A DNA stretch of 64,000 nucleotides from the NCBI GenBank assembly GCA_015143295.1, contig CM026568.1:22450607-22514606 (forward strand), given 5' to 3'. Made by a program: the position numbers and the translations under genes. The notes under the pieces are model-generated. The model did no database searches and was not told the origin of the DNA. It was given only the letters and a program-made list of their open reading frames with translations. The DNA is from Tetracentron sinense. Lineage: Eukaryota > Streptophyta > Magnoliopsida > Trochodendrales > Trochodendraceae. Positions 1 through 10,004 of this stretch are shown here, one piece after another; the stretch's first letter is position 1, and the number at the start of each line of letters is the position of its first letter.

Positions 1-735
1 ACACCAAGGCCCCTCCCAACGGACACTGACGTCCTCGAGCTCGTCCCAAAAACTGTGTCGTTGGTCCCTCCAGAAGGGCCATATACCCCCGTAAAAACCC
101 AAGTGAGCTCATCCCCCACCCTTCTACACAGGATGGAAATAGAATAAGCCCCCAATTCTGACTCTAACACTTCCAGCATTTCCTTGTTCCAAATTAAGAG
201 AATGCCTCCCGAGACTCCCAAAGATGGAACGGCCAGCCATTGGGGACTAGAAATATCCCACAAATCATGGACGATGTGATCCTGGACTAACTCTAATTTA
301 GTCTCCTGAATGCATAATAAAACCGGTCTTCTAGATCTAACCATACGCTTCATCGCCACCCGTTTATTTACTAAACCCATCTTCGAACATCTTCGAACTC
401 TGCGACCCTTGCCTATACGGGGACTAAACGAAACGCTCCGAGACCCGGACAATTCGTAATTGACACTGCACTCCAACCTCCTCAACTCCTTGGCGGATTT
501 CCCTCCCCGACTTACACTAGCTTTCCGACTAGGACTCACAATCTCCTCGGATCTATCCCTCTCGAGACGAGAGAACAAATCCCTAGCTTCCTGTTCATGC
601 CCCTCAAAAGACAACCCTAGAAATTTCCCCAAGGCTTCGAGCTGGCCCGAACCCCCCTCAGACCACCCTCTAGACTCCCATCTATCTGCACCCGTTGAAC
701 TAGCCCCTTGATTACCATGGACAGTATGAGAGTGC
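1..735 (-). mobile_element. L1-clade LINE fragment: ORF1 end and endonuclease start, cut by the window edge
   Basis: Read on the minus strand, 340 down to 1 gives an apurinic endonuclease segment with CIQETKLE (catalytic Glu), SLGVSGGILLIWNK and TGVYGPSGG. About 380-735 corresponds to the end of ORF1. The stretch matches, at DNA level with many changes, the same part of the LINE at 16209-16990. Domain order (ORF1 at higher coordinates) fits a minus-strand copy; the rest of ORF2 lies outside the window. Confidence 0.8.
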
Positions 736-849
736 GATTCTATAGGCACTGACTCAAGTCTAACTGGATTTACTGTTGATTGGTGGAATATTGAAGCTCC
801 GATAAGGATTTTGCTCACTAGTTATTGTGAAAAAGTTTTTTTAGATTGT

Positions 850-1207
850 TTGGCAAATGTTTTTAATGGCAATGTGCATGAGAAATGGTATTTGGTCTCT
901 CTTGAAGGTGGTGTGCTAGTTGGGTGCCGCTTAAGTGTTTGAATAAAGTTGTGTGAGAGGGAAAACTGTTCCATGAAGGTGATGTGCAAGTTGGGTGCCC
1001 TCCAAGTGTTTGACAAAAGTTGTGTGAAGTTGGAAATGTTGTTTTGGGCTCTTTAAGTGCTTAAAAAAATGTGTGAAAGTGAAAAATGTTCTATGAAGGT
1101 GATGTGCAAGTTGGGTGCCCTCCAAGTGTTTGATGAAAGTTGTGAGAAGTTGGAAATGTTGTTTTGGGTTATGTAAACTCTTTGTGTAAAGTTGAAAGTG
1201 TTGATTT
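850..1207 (+). repeat. Tandem repeat of about 119 bp in the copia 1 leader
   Basis: Two good copies begin at about 970 and 1089 (offset 119), sharing GGTGATGTGCAAGTTGGGTG and GTTGGAAATGTTGTTTTGGG with few changes. A poorer copy begins near 850. The array lies between where a 5' LTR would be and the gag start. Confidence 0.75.
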
Positions 1208-3530
1208 GGGTTGTGTATTCATTTGTGGTGATAGTTTAAGGACTTGATTTGTGTAAATCAGTCCCCTTGTAGTGTAATAGGTGACTCAAAAGTGAGCCAA
1301 GACTCCTCTAACTCTAAGACTAGAAGTGGGCAAGTGCACCTTGGACACGGGGATGCCCCAAATATGCAAATCACTACCATTGAGTTGAATGATAGCATTT
1401 TCTTGGCATGGTCACAATCTGTTATGTTGTTTGTGAAGGGAAAAGGAAGGATATGGTACTTGAGAGGTACCATTCTTATGCCTAAGGAGACTGATAAGGC
1501 CTTTAACAAGTGAGAAGGCCGAGAATGCAACTATCATGTCTTGGCACTTTAACTCTATGCATCCCGACATTGGCAGTAGCTACCTGTACCTTTCCACGGC
1601 TAAGGAGATATGAGATGCTGTCACCCAGATCTACTCGGAATTGGGGAATGGGGCTAGAGCATACGAGCTATGCTAGAGCATCTCCCAGTTGAGGTAGGGG
1701 GTAGCCCTCCTTTCCACATACTATTTCACTCTTTGATGTCTATGCGAAGAGCTTGATCATTACTACTCCTTCCAGGTGAAGTGTAGTACCGATGGTGCCG
1801 CTCACAAGAAGCTTGTAGAGGATGGATGGTTGTTCGAGTTGTTGGCAGGATTGAATTCTGAGTATGAGCAAGTTAGAGTTCAACTACTGGGGAAGGAGCC
1901 ACTTACTGTCTTGACAGAGGCTTACTCATACCTGCACAGAGAGGAGAGCCATCACATTGTGATGCTCAATCCTCCTCCTCAAGAGAGGCCTGCTCTTTCA
2001 TGTCACAGGGCGGTAGAGGTAGTGGTCGTGGTACTCGTGCAGGAGGCCATTCTGGTACTTATGATGATGTGAGTGCAAGCATTCGGTGTGAGCATTGTGG
2101 TCACCCACGTCACACCAAAAAGACATGTTGGGAACTTCATGGTCGACCACCACAGCGAGGTCCTTATGGTGGAGCTCGAGGGGGAATATTTGGTGATAGT
2201 ATGGGAGGATGATTTGGTGGTAGAGGTCATTCCAGTGACCATTCTGTTATCTCTACTGGACCTGCTCCTGTTGTCTCTCCTCCATTCGCAGCATACTCTT
2301 CAAACGGTAGTGCATTCTCTCGTGATGAGATGGAACATATCTGACGCTTAATGGCTCAGTTAGAACCCTTGTCTACACCTTCTACATCCTTTTTTGCCCA
2401 CACAGGTACTTCTGCTTCAGCCCTTAATGCTTCGGCCTCAACCTGTAGTCACTCTTGGATCATTGATTCAGGTGCATCGACCATATGACTGGTATGCCTT
2501 CCCGTTTTACGTCGTACCTTATCTGTTCAGGTAGAGATAAGTTTCATATTGCCGATGGCACTTCCTCATCCATTGTCGGAAAAGACAATATACCTGTTAC
2601 TCCTATGCCTCTATCAACTGTTCTTCATGTCCCAAATTTCGCTTTAAATTTCACTTAGTAACATTACACAATCGTTAAATTGTAGTGTTACATTTTTTTC
2701 CTCTCATTGTATTTTTCACTACTTGGGGACGAGGATGACAATTGGTACGGGACATGAGGAGGGAGGATGAGGTGTAAACCTAGTGACACCCCTATTGATG
2801 TGAACCACAAGCTTAGTGAAGACAGTGGGAAACGTCTTTCAAATTCAGGGAGGTATCAGAGATTTGTAGGACGCCTAATTTACCTCTCTTTAACTAGGTC
2901 AGACATTGCATATGCTGTAAGTGTTTTCAGCCAGTTTATGCACACACTGACCTTAGGACATCTGGAGGCAGTGTACAAAATACTCAGGTTTCTCAAGTCC
3001 ACCCTGGGAAAGGATTACTGTATGCTAGTCATGATGACTTATGGGTAGAAGCCTACACAGATGTAGACTGGGCAAACTCTATTATAGATAGGCGCTCCAC
3101 GTCTGGGTATTGTTCATTTGTGGGTGACAACCTTGTGACATGGAGGAGCAAGAAGCAACCAGTGGTAGCCAGATTTACTGCAGAAGCAGAGTTTAAAGCT
3201 ATGACACATGGGGAATGTGAACTCCTATGACTTAAATTGTTACTTTCAGAGATTGGGGTTCCTGTTCAAGGACCCATGAGTCTATACTGTGACAACAAGG
3301 CTGCAATCAGTATAGCTCATAATCCTGTGCAATATGATCACGTGAAACATATTGAAGTTGATTGTCACTTTATCAAGGAGAAGTTGAGATCAGACGACTT
3401 TGCACTCCTTTTGTGAAGACCGGGGATCAACTAGCGGATGTTTTGACCAAAGGATTGGGGAGATCTCAATTCATAAGTATTATTAGCAAGTTGGGCATGA
3501 GAGATATTTATGCACCAACTTGAGGGGGAG

Positions 3531-3781
3531 TGTTGAATGCTGTTTTGGTCTATTGTACCTTTATGGTATAGTAGACCTTTGAGTGTTACTATGCTAGAGT
3601 ATATGTAGTTATGACATACTTGTAATATTCATTTCTAAATGTTAAGTATATAATCTAATGAATGAGATAAAATAATTAAGCTCTCTATTCTATCTCTTCC
3701 TCTTCCTCCTCTTCTTCTTCCTCTCCTCCTTCTTTCTTCTTTCAAAGCCTAACCTTAAACTAAACTAATCAAGTCAACTCA
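3531..3781 (+). repeat. 3' LTR of copia element 1
   Basis: Starts TGTTGAATG directly after the polypurine tract and ends CAAGTCAACTCA, 251 bp. The 3' LTR of copia 2 (50516-50778, 263 bp) has the same start TGTTGAAT, the same pyrimidine-rich CTTCTTCTTCCT block and the same CAACTCA end, so the two elements are of one family. The end is inferred from this comparison. Confidence 0.7.
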
Positions 3782-3875
3782 TTTTGTCGTGATCTCTTAT
3801 AGGTGACTGTACTAATGAGACCGGTGAAAAATACGTGAGTCAGTATAAGATAGTGCTCTGGTATTCGGTGGTGAA

Positions 3876-3878
<3 letters not shown>

Positions 3879-3918
<40 letters not shown>
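3879..3918. repeat. (TA)n microsatellite
   Basis: An uninterrupted alternating TA run of about 40 bp, downstream of the copia 1 LTR. Confidence 0.95.
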
Positions 3919-3921
<3 letters not shown>

Positions 3922-4438
3922 ATCTAGATGGTTATATGATATGTTCAGTTATTTTGTGTGAGTTGTGAATGTTCCAAGTTTTTATTTTTATTTTGGGGTT
4001 TTAGCATTGTTGAAAGACAATTATTCGATAGGAGGTTGTCTTCATAAATATTTAAATTTCTAATTTTCATCAAAATGATTTATGATTAGAAATTTGAAAG
4101 TTAATCCAAATATGGTCTTATGCATAGATTTGGAAAAATTGTTACAGGTTTGAGTTATTAATTGGAAATGAACATATGATATTTAGTCCAACATTATATT
4201 GAAAATCGTACATAATTTTCGCTGCATTCCTTTAAATACATTAAATCCGAACCACATATAAAGTACTTATTGAGCTTCCTTGTTCACTGCTCACCCCAAC
4301 CTATAGTAATCCTGCAGAAAGTGAGTTGACCAAGGGAGATAGAAGTTGCTGTTTCTTTTTGGGTGTGGTGTTTGTAGATATATAGAGAGTGAAAAAGAAT
4401 CATAGGTATATTTTGGACTTGAGATGGTCAATGTTGTA
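3919..4438. other. AT-rich intron sequence, unassigned
   Basis: No coding similarity, terminal repeats or known element seen; ordinary AT-rich noncoding sequence. Confidence 0.5.
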
Positions 4439-4446
4439 CTACAAAC

Positions 4447-4889
4447 CATAGTTACCAGAGCGAGAAGCGAAAACGAGAAGCAAAGCGAAAGCGAGAAGCG
4501 CGAAGCGAGTCTCAAAAAAACCTTAGGAAACGGGAAGCGAGGAATGAGATATAGGTTCCTCATTCCCATTATGTTATTTATGGGTAGTTATACCTTTGAT
4601 TTTATCTTACATGAGATTTTGTAGAAAGTAGGTGCCTTAGGTTTCAAACCGACGATACTTGCTTAGAGTCTACACCCTAGGCTATAGATTGTGATCTACC
4701 ACATCACTTCACACATACAGCTTCCTTTAACTACTAGATGAGACGTGATGGAAGCGAGCTTCCTAGGGAGAGAGTCTGTTTGAGGAAACGAGCTTCTTAA
4801 AAGCGAGTTTGTCCGAGGAAACGAGTTTGGGAAACGAGCTTCTTAGGAAGCGAGCTTCCCACCTTGTACATAGCTTCCCGGCAACTATG
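4447..4889. mobile_element. hAT-type MITE, GAAGCGAG family
   Basis: An exact 8-bp target duplication CTACAAAC flanks it (4439-4446 and 4890-4897). Ends are CATAGTTACC and, inverted, CATAGTTGCC. The subterminal regions are arrays of a short motif, GAAGCGAG/GAAACGAG on the left and its complement CGAGCTTCC on the right, so the element can fold back. No coding capacity. An 8-bp duplication and short inverted ends starting CA are hAT features. Confidence 0.88.
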
Positions 4890-5036
4890 CTACAAACTAT
4901 AGTAGACAGTGACGGAAATTTCAATGTATATGTAGTGGATTGTACCTTTGTAGAGTTATATGTTGTAGATAGTTGCTCTGCTGAATCATATTATACATAT
5001 GTTTTGGAAGTTCAAAATTTTCTTATGTGTTTGAAG

Positions 5037-5552
5037 CAATGTTTTAAAAGGCATGCGAGTCTTATGCCTCGAGACTCTCCCCAGGGCGAGGCTTATGAAA
5101 ATGCCTCGAGGCTTAACCCTGAGGCATACACCTCATAATGTGATATTCACATGAGACATGACCCACGTCTTCTGGCTCGCTTTGTGACTAATACATAAGT
5201 CTCATGCATTAACCTAAAAGTAGGTTCTAGCTACATAACTTAAGACTCTTGAAATTATTTTTTTCTTTTTTCATTTTTCCCACTTCAAGACTTCTTTGCA
5301 GTTGTCCTCTTCGAATCCAAAGTTCTGTACATGGAGCAATAAGTATATGAACAGGAACGTAAATTTAGATTGCAGCTTTTGCTTGCCTTTCTAAGACTAA
5401 TTAAATAATATATTGCAATTTTTTTTTTTCTAATTTCTAATTATTTTTTATCTACAAAATGAGGAAGCATGAGGCTTACGCCTCACGCCTTACGCCTTAC
5501 GCCTTTGGTGGTCCAGACGCCCAACCTCACGCCTTCACGTTTTAAAACATTG
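5037..5552. mobile_element. hAT-type MITE, GCCTCA family
   Basis: Left end CAATGTTTTAAAAGGC; right end read inverted CAATGTTTTAAAACGTG. Flanks GTTTGAAG (5029-5036) and ATTTGAAG (5553-5560) match at 7 of 8. Both ends carry clustered GCCTCGAG/GAGGCTTA and CCTCACGCCTTACGCC motifs around an AT-rich centre. Confidence 0.85.
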
Positions 5553-5629
5553 ATTTGAAGAATGATTAAATTTATGATCTAGTGTGACTGGATGGAGCTC
5601 ACACCTTGAGATTTAGGAGTTTGAGTTTT

Positions 5630-6240
5630 GGGGCGTGACACAATTGATTGGAGGATTTAGTGTAGGGGAACAATGGTCATCTTTTATTTGATTGGTAACT
5701 TGGGTCATTCATTTCTCATTTACAATTTGCAGATGATGCCATTTTATTTGTAGGTGATTTGGTTGAGCAAGGAATCTAAATGCAATTAAGAAGTTTTGAG
5801 GAGGCTTTTGGGGTTTGAAGACTAACTTGACTACTTAAGTAAAATGCAATATTATTGGAGTTGGGAGGGATTTCCCTTTGACGAATGTGCAGAATGTGTA
5901 GGGTACCCCTTTAATGATTTATCCGCTAAGTATCTTTATTTTTTTTAATGGGTGCCGATTACTGATTTAAGTAAATTTGGGATCCTATTGTGTAAAGATT
6001 TGAAAGGAAGTTAGCCTCGTGGAAAAAAGAAGCTTAATGCCATTTAAAGTTTTTTTTTTGGTTGAATGTGATCTAGTTTGCCGGTTATTACCACTAGCTC
6101 TTCCAAATATTAACATTGGAAAACTTTAGAGGATTAAACTGGATTTCATGCGGAGTGGTAGGGATCTTAAGAAGCGGTTTAAATTTAGTTGGTAGTATGT
6201 TGTCTACTAATCCAAGAAGGAATAAAGGTTTGGCGTATTA
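5630..6240 (+). mobile_element. LINE reverse transcriptase remnant
   Basis: About 5725-5765 reads [16 protein letters not shown], the LINE reverse transcriptase FADD active site, followed by a degraded LRSFEEAFG segment. Near 6150-6230 a decayed stretch resembles the LINE RRFLWxG region. Many frame breaks. Confidence 0.65.
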
Positions 6241-6584
6241 ACATGGTTTTAAAAGCCAACACATTTCTTGCAAAATGTGTTCAATTCCATGGGGTTCGAC
6301 ATGAAACATAAATGTGACATAAAATTATAATATTTCTCGATGCATTTCCAAATGATTTGGTACATTTTTTCTTATTCGTACTGAAATGTTACATTCTTAG
6401 TTCTATAAATACAATATTTCAGTTGCCAATTGGAAAATAACATTTTGATATCCAATTGTGTGAAACTTTTGATTCTCTCCGTTGTTTTTCAGCTTTGAGC
6501 CCATATTTGTAAGTTCTCATGGTAAAAACCGACCACTTATATAAGATTATTTTTTTATACAAAAATTTTTAAAAATTTGAAATT
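6241..6584. other. Intron sequence, unassigned
   Basis: AT-rich; I see no feature here apart from the left target-site copy at its end. Confidence 0.5.
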
Positions 6585-6589
6585 ATGCA

Positions 6590-7838
6590 TGTAGACACCC
6601 AATTTTGCACGGTCAAAGGCCCTTTTTAGCTCCAAGTATCGAAAGATGGACTCAATGAAGAAGATCTGAACTTCGAAATTACCCGAGGTTAAGCCAAAGT
6701 CCAAGCCCAAGCTAGACCAAGCCCAAAAGAGGGGAGAAATTTATTCCTTAAAAAACTGTTTGAGTTTTATGGGAGAAATTTAGTCCCACATCGGAAAAAA
6801 AACAAGAAAACCCATTCATCTCATTATTATAAAAAGGCCTCCACACCTCATTCTCCGGAGACACCAAAAACATCCTAGACTTGGGATCTCTACATCTTGG
6901 GAATCATTCAGAAAAACCCTAGGCTTGGGAAAACTTTGGAACTTCTACACCGAAAACACCCTAAACTTGGGATCTCTACATCTTGGAAACCATCTTGGAG
7001 AACCCTCTACCTTTGGACCCTAGTGGAGAAGAGAGCAAGAGCTCACACCCTAGCCCTGTTCAGATCTATTTCATTGTTTTTTATCTTTAGGTACTTGGTG
7101 TGCGGGATCATAGGAGCGCAGTCAAAAGGTATGCAACATTCCCCCCCTCCAATTTTACTTCCACCAATCCAAGTCTTTTCTTCATTCGCTTTCCTATAGT
7201 AGTCCACCGATTTCCCTCCAAACGGTCGTGAGGAAGTGGAAATCCGGGCGAAGGAAAGAGTTGGAAGAAGAGATATTCAATTTTTCTTCCATTACTGTTT
7301 TTTTTTTTTTAAATTTTAAAAATAAACTAGTTGTTTCTTTTTCCACTAATGTAGGCGAGACCTCTCTCGAATTGGTCTAGAAGAGAGATTGGCCATTGCT
7401 GATTTAAGGAAAAGGGGTTTGCCGCTCAAGTAGAGAGAAGTCACCCCGATTCGGTTGAAGATGGGTGAATCCAATCTCGAAATAAAAGAAAAGCAAGTAG
7501 AGAGAAATCACTTCGATTCGGTCGAGGATGGGTTGATTCCAATCTCGAAATAAAAGAATAAAAAAGAAAAAAGTAATTGTTTAATTGATGAAAGTTAAAT
7601 TAATGGAGAAAGGTTAAAAGATAACTGTTGTTTGACGGATGAGTTGGGGTGCCTAACACCTTCCTCGACTCATAAAAGAATCCCCGAACCCGATCTCAGT
7701 TATTAAATCGAGGGTTTTTCTTGTGGGTGACCAATCACACCCGTATTTTTGATTGGTAGTGACTCTAAGATCTCGGCTTTCCATTAGTGCGAAAGCACTA
7801 ATGTGGGGAAGAGATCGACTTGAGCCGGCTATCACACA
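6590..7838 (+). mobile_element. Complete solo LTR, TGTAGACACCC family (probably Ty3/gypsy)
   Basis: Termini TGTAGACACCC and ATCACACA, with an exact 5-bp target duplication ATGCA (6585-6589 and 7839-7843). Length 1,249 bp. No internal coding region follows, so this is a solo LTR left by LTR-LTR recombination. A TATAAAAAGG box (about 6829-6838) could be the LTR promoter. An inverted, truncated copy of the same family lies at 39952-41108. Assignment to gypsy rests on the terminal sequence style, not on coding sequence. Confidence 0.88.
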
Positions 7839-7843
7839 ATGCA

Positions 7844-8584
7844 TAATATATTTATTATTAATTAAATAAAAGTTTAATTTTTTTGATCGGCAAAATAAAT
7901 TTTAATTGGTAACCCATCACCTCTAATTGTCCATAGTTAGTGTATAGGGACTCTAATGGGTCAGTTGTTATTAAACTAGCTTTAGTTTTAAAATGCTAAG
8001 TATTTTCATTATTATTTGAATAAAACTTATTATATTGATTAAGAAATAGAAAAAAAAAAACAAAACTAAAACAAATAAGCGAACTTTCAGATCAACATAC
8101 ATGCATTTAATTCTGTGGCCAAACACAATTTATAACTGATAAACAATATCTCGAGCCACATCGTAACTTTATGTGGATATGAGTCTCATGATTCATGTAA
8201 TATTCCCAAATTATATTCTTTTTGAGATGTAATACTTTGTGACCATGACTATGAGCTATTTTTTTCGGTGTAACTTTAACTTTCAAAGCTTCAGACGCAT
8301 GACAGCTTATCCCTCCTGTTATTTATCTCAAGTTTCCCATTCTAAATGGTTGTTTTTTGGTATACAAAGGGTTTTAAACGTCTATTGATATTTATTGTCA
8401 TTATTTAAAATGTTAATGAATGTTTCCGGTTTCCATGGTTACGGATTTTTACAATATTTCTATATCCATCAATTTTTATGAAATGTTTCTGTTTCCTAGA
8501 TGACCAAAGTTTATACCAAAGTTGAAAACCAGGGGGGCATTAAAAGACTAAGGATATAAATGAAGTCTCTTATAAGGAAAGCAG
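7844..8584. other. AT-rich intron sequence, unassigned
   Basis: No coding similarity or terminal repeats seen. Confidence 0.45.
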
Positions 8585-9112
8585 GTGTGTAAATTGCGCA
8601 AGGAAAGAAGAGGCCTAATGAAGCGAGTAGCAAAAGATAAATATGGGTGTGTTAGTAGGATGTGTGGCAAGACTCAAGAGAGGTTATGGAAAGCTATCGA
8701 ATTAACCTTTGGAAAGGGATTCAAAGTTTTATGGAGGATGCTTCCTTTTGCGGTAGTTAAGGAAATGTTTTTGAATATATTTCCTAAATTTTGTACCAGA
8801 ACTGATCCTGTTCATATATAGTCAATAAATCTCCAACTCACATGATCGTAAGCTTTCTCCATATCCAACTTACACTCTATATCCATTTGTTAGTAGTTAA
8901 TATCCCATCTATGATTTGATAACCACTAACATACGCACCTTGGCAAGTGGATATTATCTAACCCAATACCCTCTTAAATCTATTAGCTAAGACTTTGATA
9001 AGATCTTGTAAAGGCTTCCAATAAGATTTATCGGCCTGAAATCCTTCAATTGTTTCAGAAATAATATAATGAAAGTTGCATTCACACTCCTCGCTAGATG
9101 GCCACTGGTATG
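8585..9112 (-). mobile_element. Minus-strand LINE reverse transcriptase fragment, with an uncertain + LINE piece at its start
   Basis: On the minus strand about 9040-8830 reads KVLANRFKRVLG, CQGAYVSG and IIDGILTTNKW: the LINE reverse transcriptase segment usually [19 protein letters not shown]. The piece 8585-8820 has an open + frame that only loosely resembles a LINE C-terminal region (WRKVI, FWEDVW); I am not sure of it. The fragment continues beyond the MITE at 9113-9384. Confidence 0.65.
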
Positions 9113-9384
9113 CATAGTGACAAAGTCGGGGATTGGGAATAATTTGTCAAGGGTCAAGTTCGGAAAAATTCGGGAAAAATAAATAATTATAAAATGATAT
9201 CCAACAATTTGATTAGATAATATAGAAAATAAGCAGAGTTTAATAATTCACAAATTCCGCGAATAATTCAGAAATAATTCGGCAAACATAAAATTCGCGA
9301 ATAATTTGGAGAATAATTCGGCACACCTAAAATTTTTGAATAATTCGCAAATTTTTTTAAAATTCAAATAATTTTGTTACTATG
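9113..9384. mobile_element. hAT-type MITE, AATAATTCG family
   Basis: Exact 8-bp target duplication CTGGTATG (9105-9112 and 9385-9392). Ends CATAGTGACAAA and, inverted, CATAGTAACAAA. The interior is an array of GAATAATTCGG-like units. It splits the minus-strand LINE. Confidence 0.88.
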
Positions 9385-9392
9385 CTGGTATG

Positions 9393-9835
9393 GAACTCTT
9401 GTAATACAAGGACATTTTCTCTAATAATCTTTCAACACTTCATATAAAAGGTCAAAGTGGATCCATCAGTCCAGGATCTTTATTTCTACACAAGAACCCA
9501 AAACCCCAAGGATCCCATTTCCTTTTATGTGGAGAGGAAAAATTGTCAAAAGACATCCCATCTAGGCTCAGCCTGCAAATAATCGGCTTTGATGTGCAAT
9601 TGGAATAAACACTCACTGCGATTTCTCTAATTTGCTCTATCATGTTGCCTCTCCTTCTTGCATTTGCCATACAATGAAAGAATTGTTTCGTTATAACCTT
9701 GATCTCGACTTTTGATGCCAATTATTATCTTATATAGATTAGCAAGACGGGTCAATTCTTCTTTGGCCCTGGATCTATTCAGTCTACCAACTCTTTTATT
9801 GTGCCAATGTCCTCGGTAGAATATCAAGTTTGTTA
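9393..9835 (-). mobile_element. Minus-strand LINE ORF2 fragment (between endonuclease and RT)
   Basis: On the minus strand 9700-9610 reads QFFHCMANARRRGNMIEQI, the LINE segment usually [14 protein letters not shown], and 9790-9730 reads RSRAKEELTRLANLYKI. Order and strand agree with the fragment at 8820-9112, so both are probably one copy split by the MITE. It ends about 130 bp before DEG7 exon a. Confidence 0.7.
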
Positions 9836-9967
9836 GTTTCTTTGTGTCAGTGTCAGCTGTGTGCTATGTCTTGGATACACAGGTATTCCAATGTTCTAGT
9901 ATCCAAATTTCAAGTGTATGACAACTTTATATTTACATGTTAACAGTAATTGGATTATTTTATGCAG

Positions 9968-10004
9968 GGATGGTTACAATGACTTCAATACATTCTACAT
10001 GCAA
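9968..10004 (+). CDS. DEG7: DEG7 exon a ([12 protein letters not shown])
   Basis: Preceded by a pyrimidine-rich tract ending TATGCAG and followed by GTAAGT, a consensus donor. The first G completes a codon begun in the previous exon; twelve codons follow, ending ATG CAA. The motif lies just before the catalytic serine in plant DEG7 proteins. The previous exon is not seen anywhere in 1-9967, so the intron upstream is longer than 9.9 kb unless that exon is too diverged to recognise. Confidence 0.9.

Larger units (their letters stand above)
740..3781 (+). mobile_element. Ty1/copia element 1, internally deleted, 3' LTR present
   Basis: Order seen: leader with tandem repeats (about 850-1207); gag pieces (about 1354-1470 TTIELNDSIFLAWSQS, 1790-1965 [18 protein letters not shown]); zinc knuckle CEHCGHPRHTKKTC near 2088-2129 (CX2CX4HX4C); protease with an intact active site WIIDSGAS near 2456-2480; then GAG-pre-integrase residues (TIGTGHEE). 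At about 2766 the frame passes straight to the end of reverse transcriptase (GRYQRFVGRLIYLSLTRSD) and RNase H (AYTDVDWANS, LYCDNKAAISIAHNP, LADVLTKGL). Integrase and the catalytic RT core are gone. A polypurine tract TGAGGGGGAG (3521-3530) precedes the 3' LTR. No 5' LTR is recognised. Frameshifts are frequent, so it is dead. Confidence 0.85.

Noticed and set aside
3878..3920. TA repeats as an origin or promoter
   Set aside because: Ordinary plant microsatellite; no supporting context.
5029..5138. ORF reaching from 4809 to 5138 as a gene
   Set aside because: It spans the end of one MITE, spacer and the start of another; the reading frame is chance.
6897..7199. 100-codon ORF at 6897
   Set aside because: Lies fully within a solo LTR with defined ends; noncoding.
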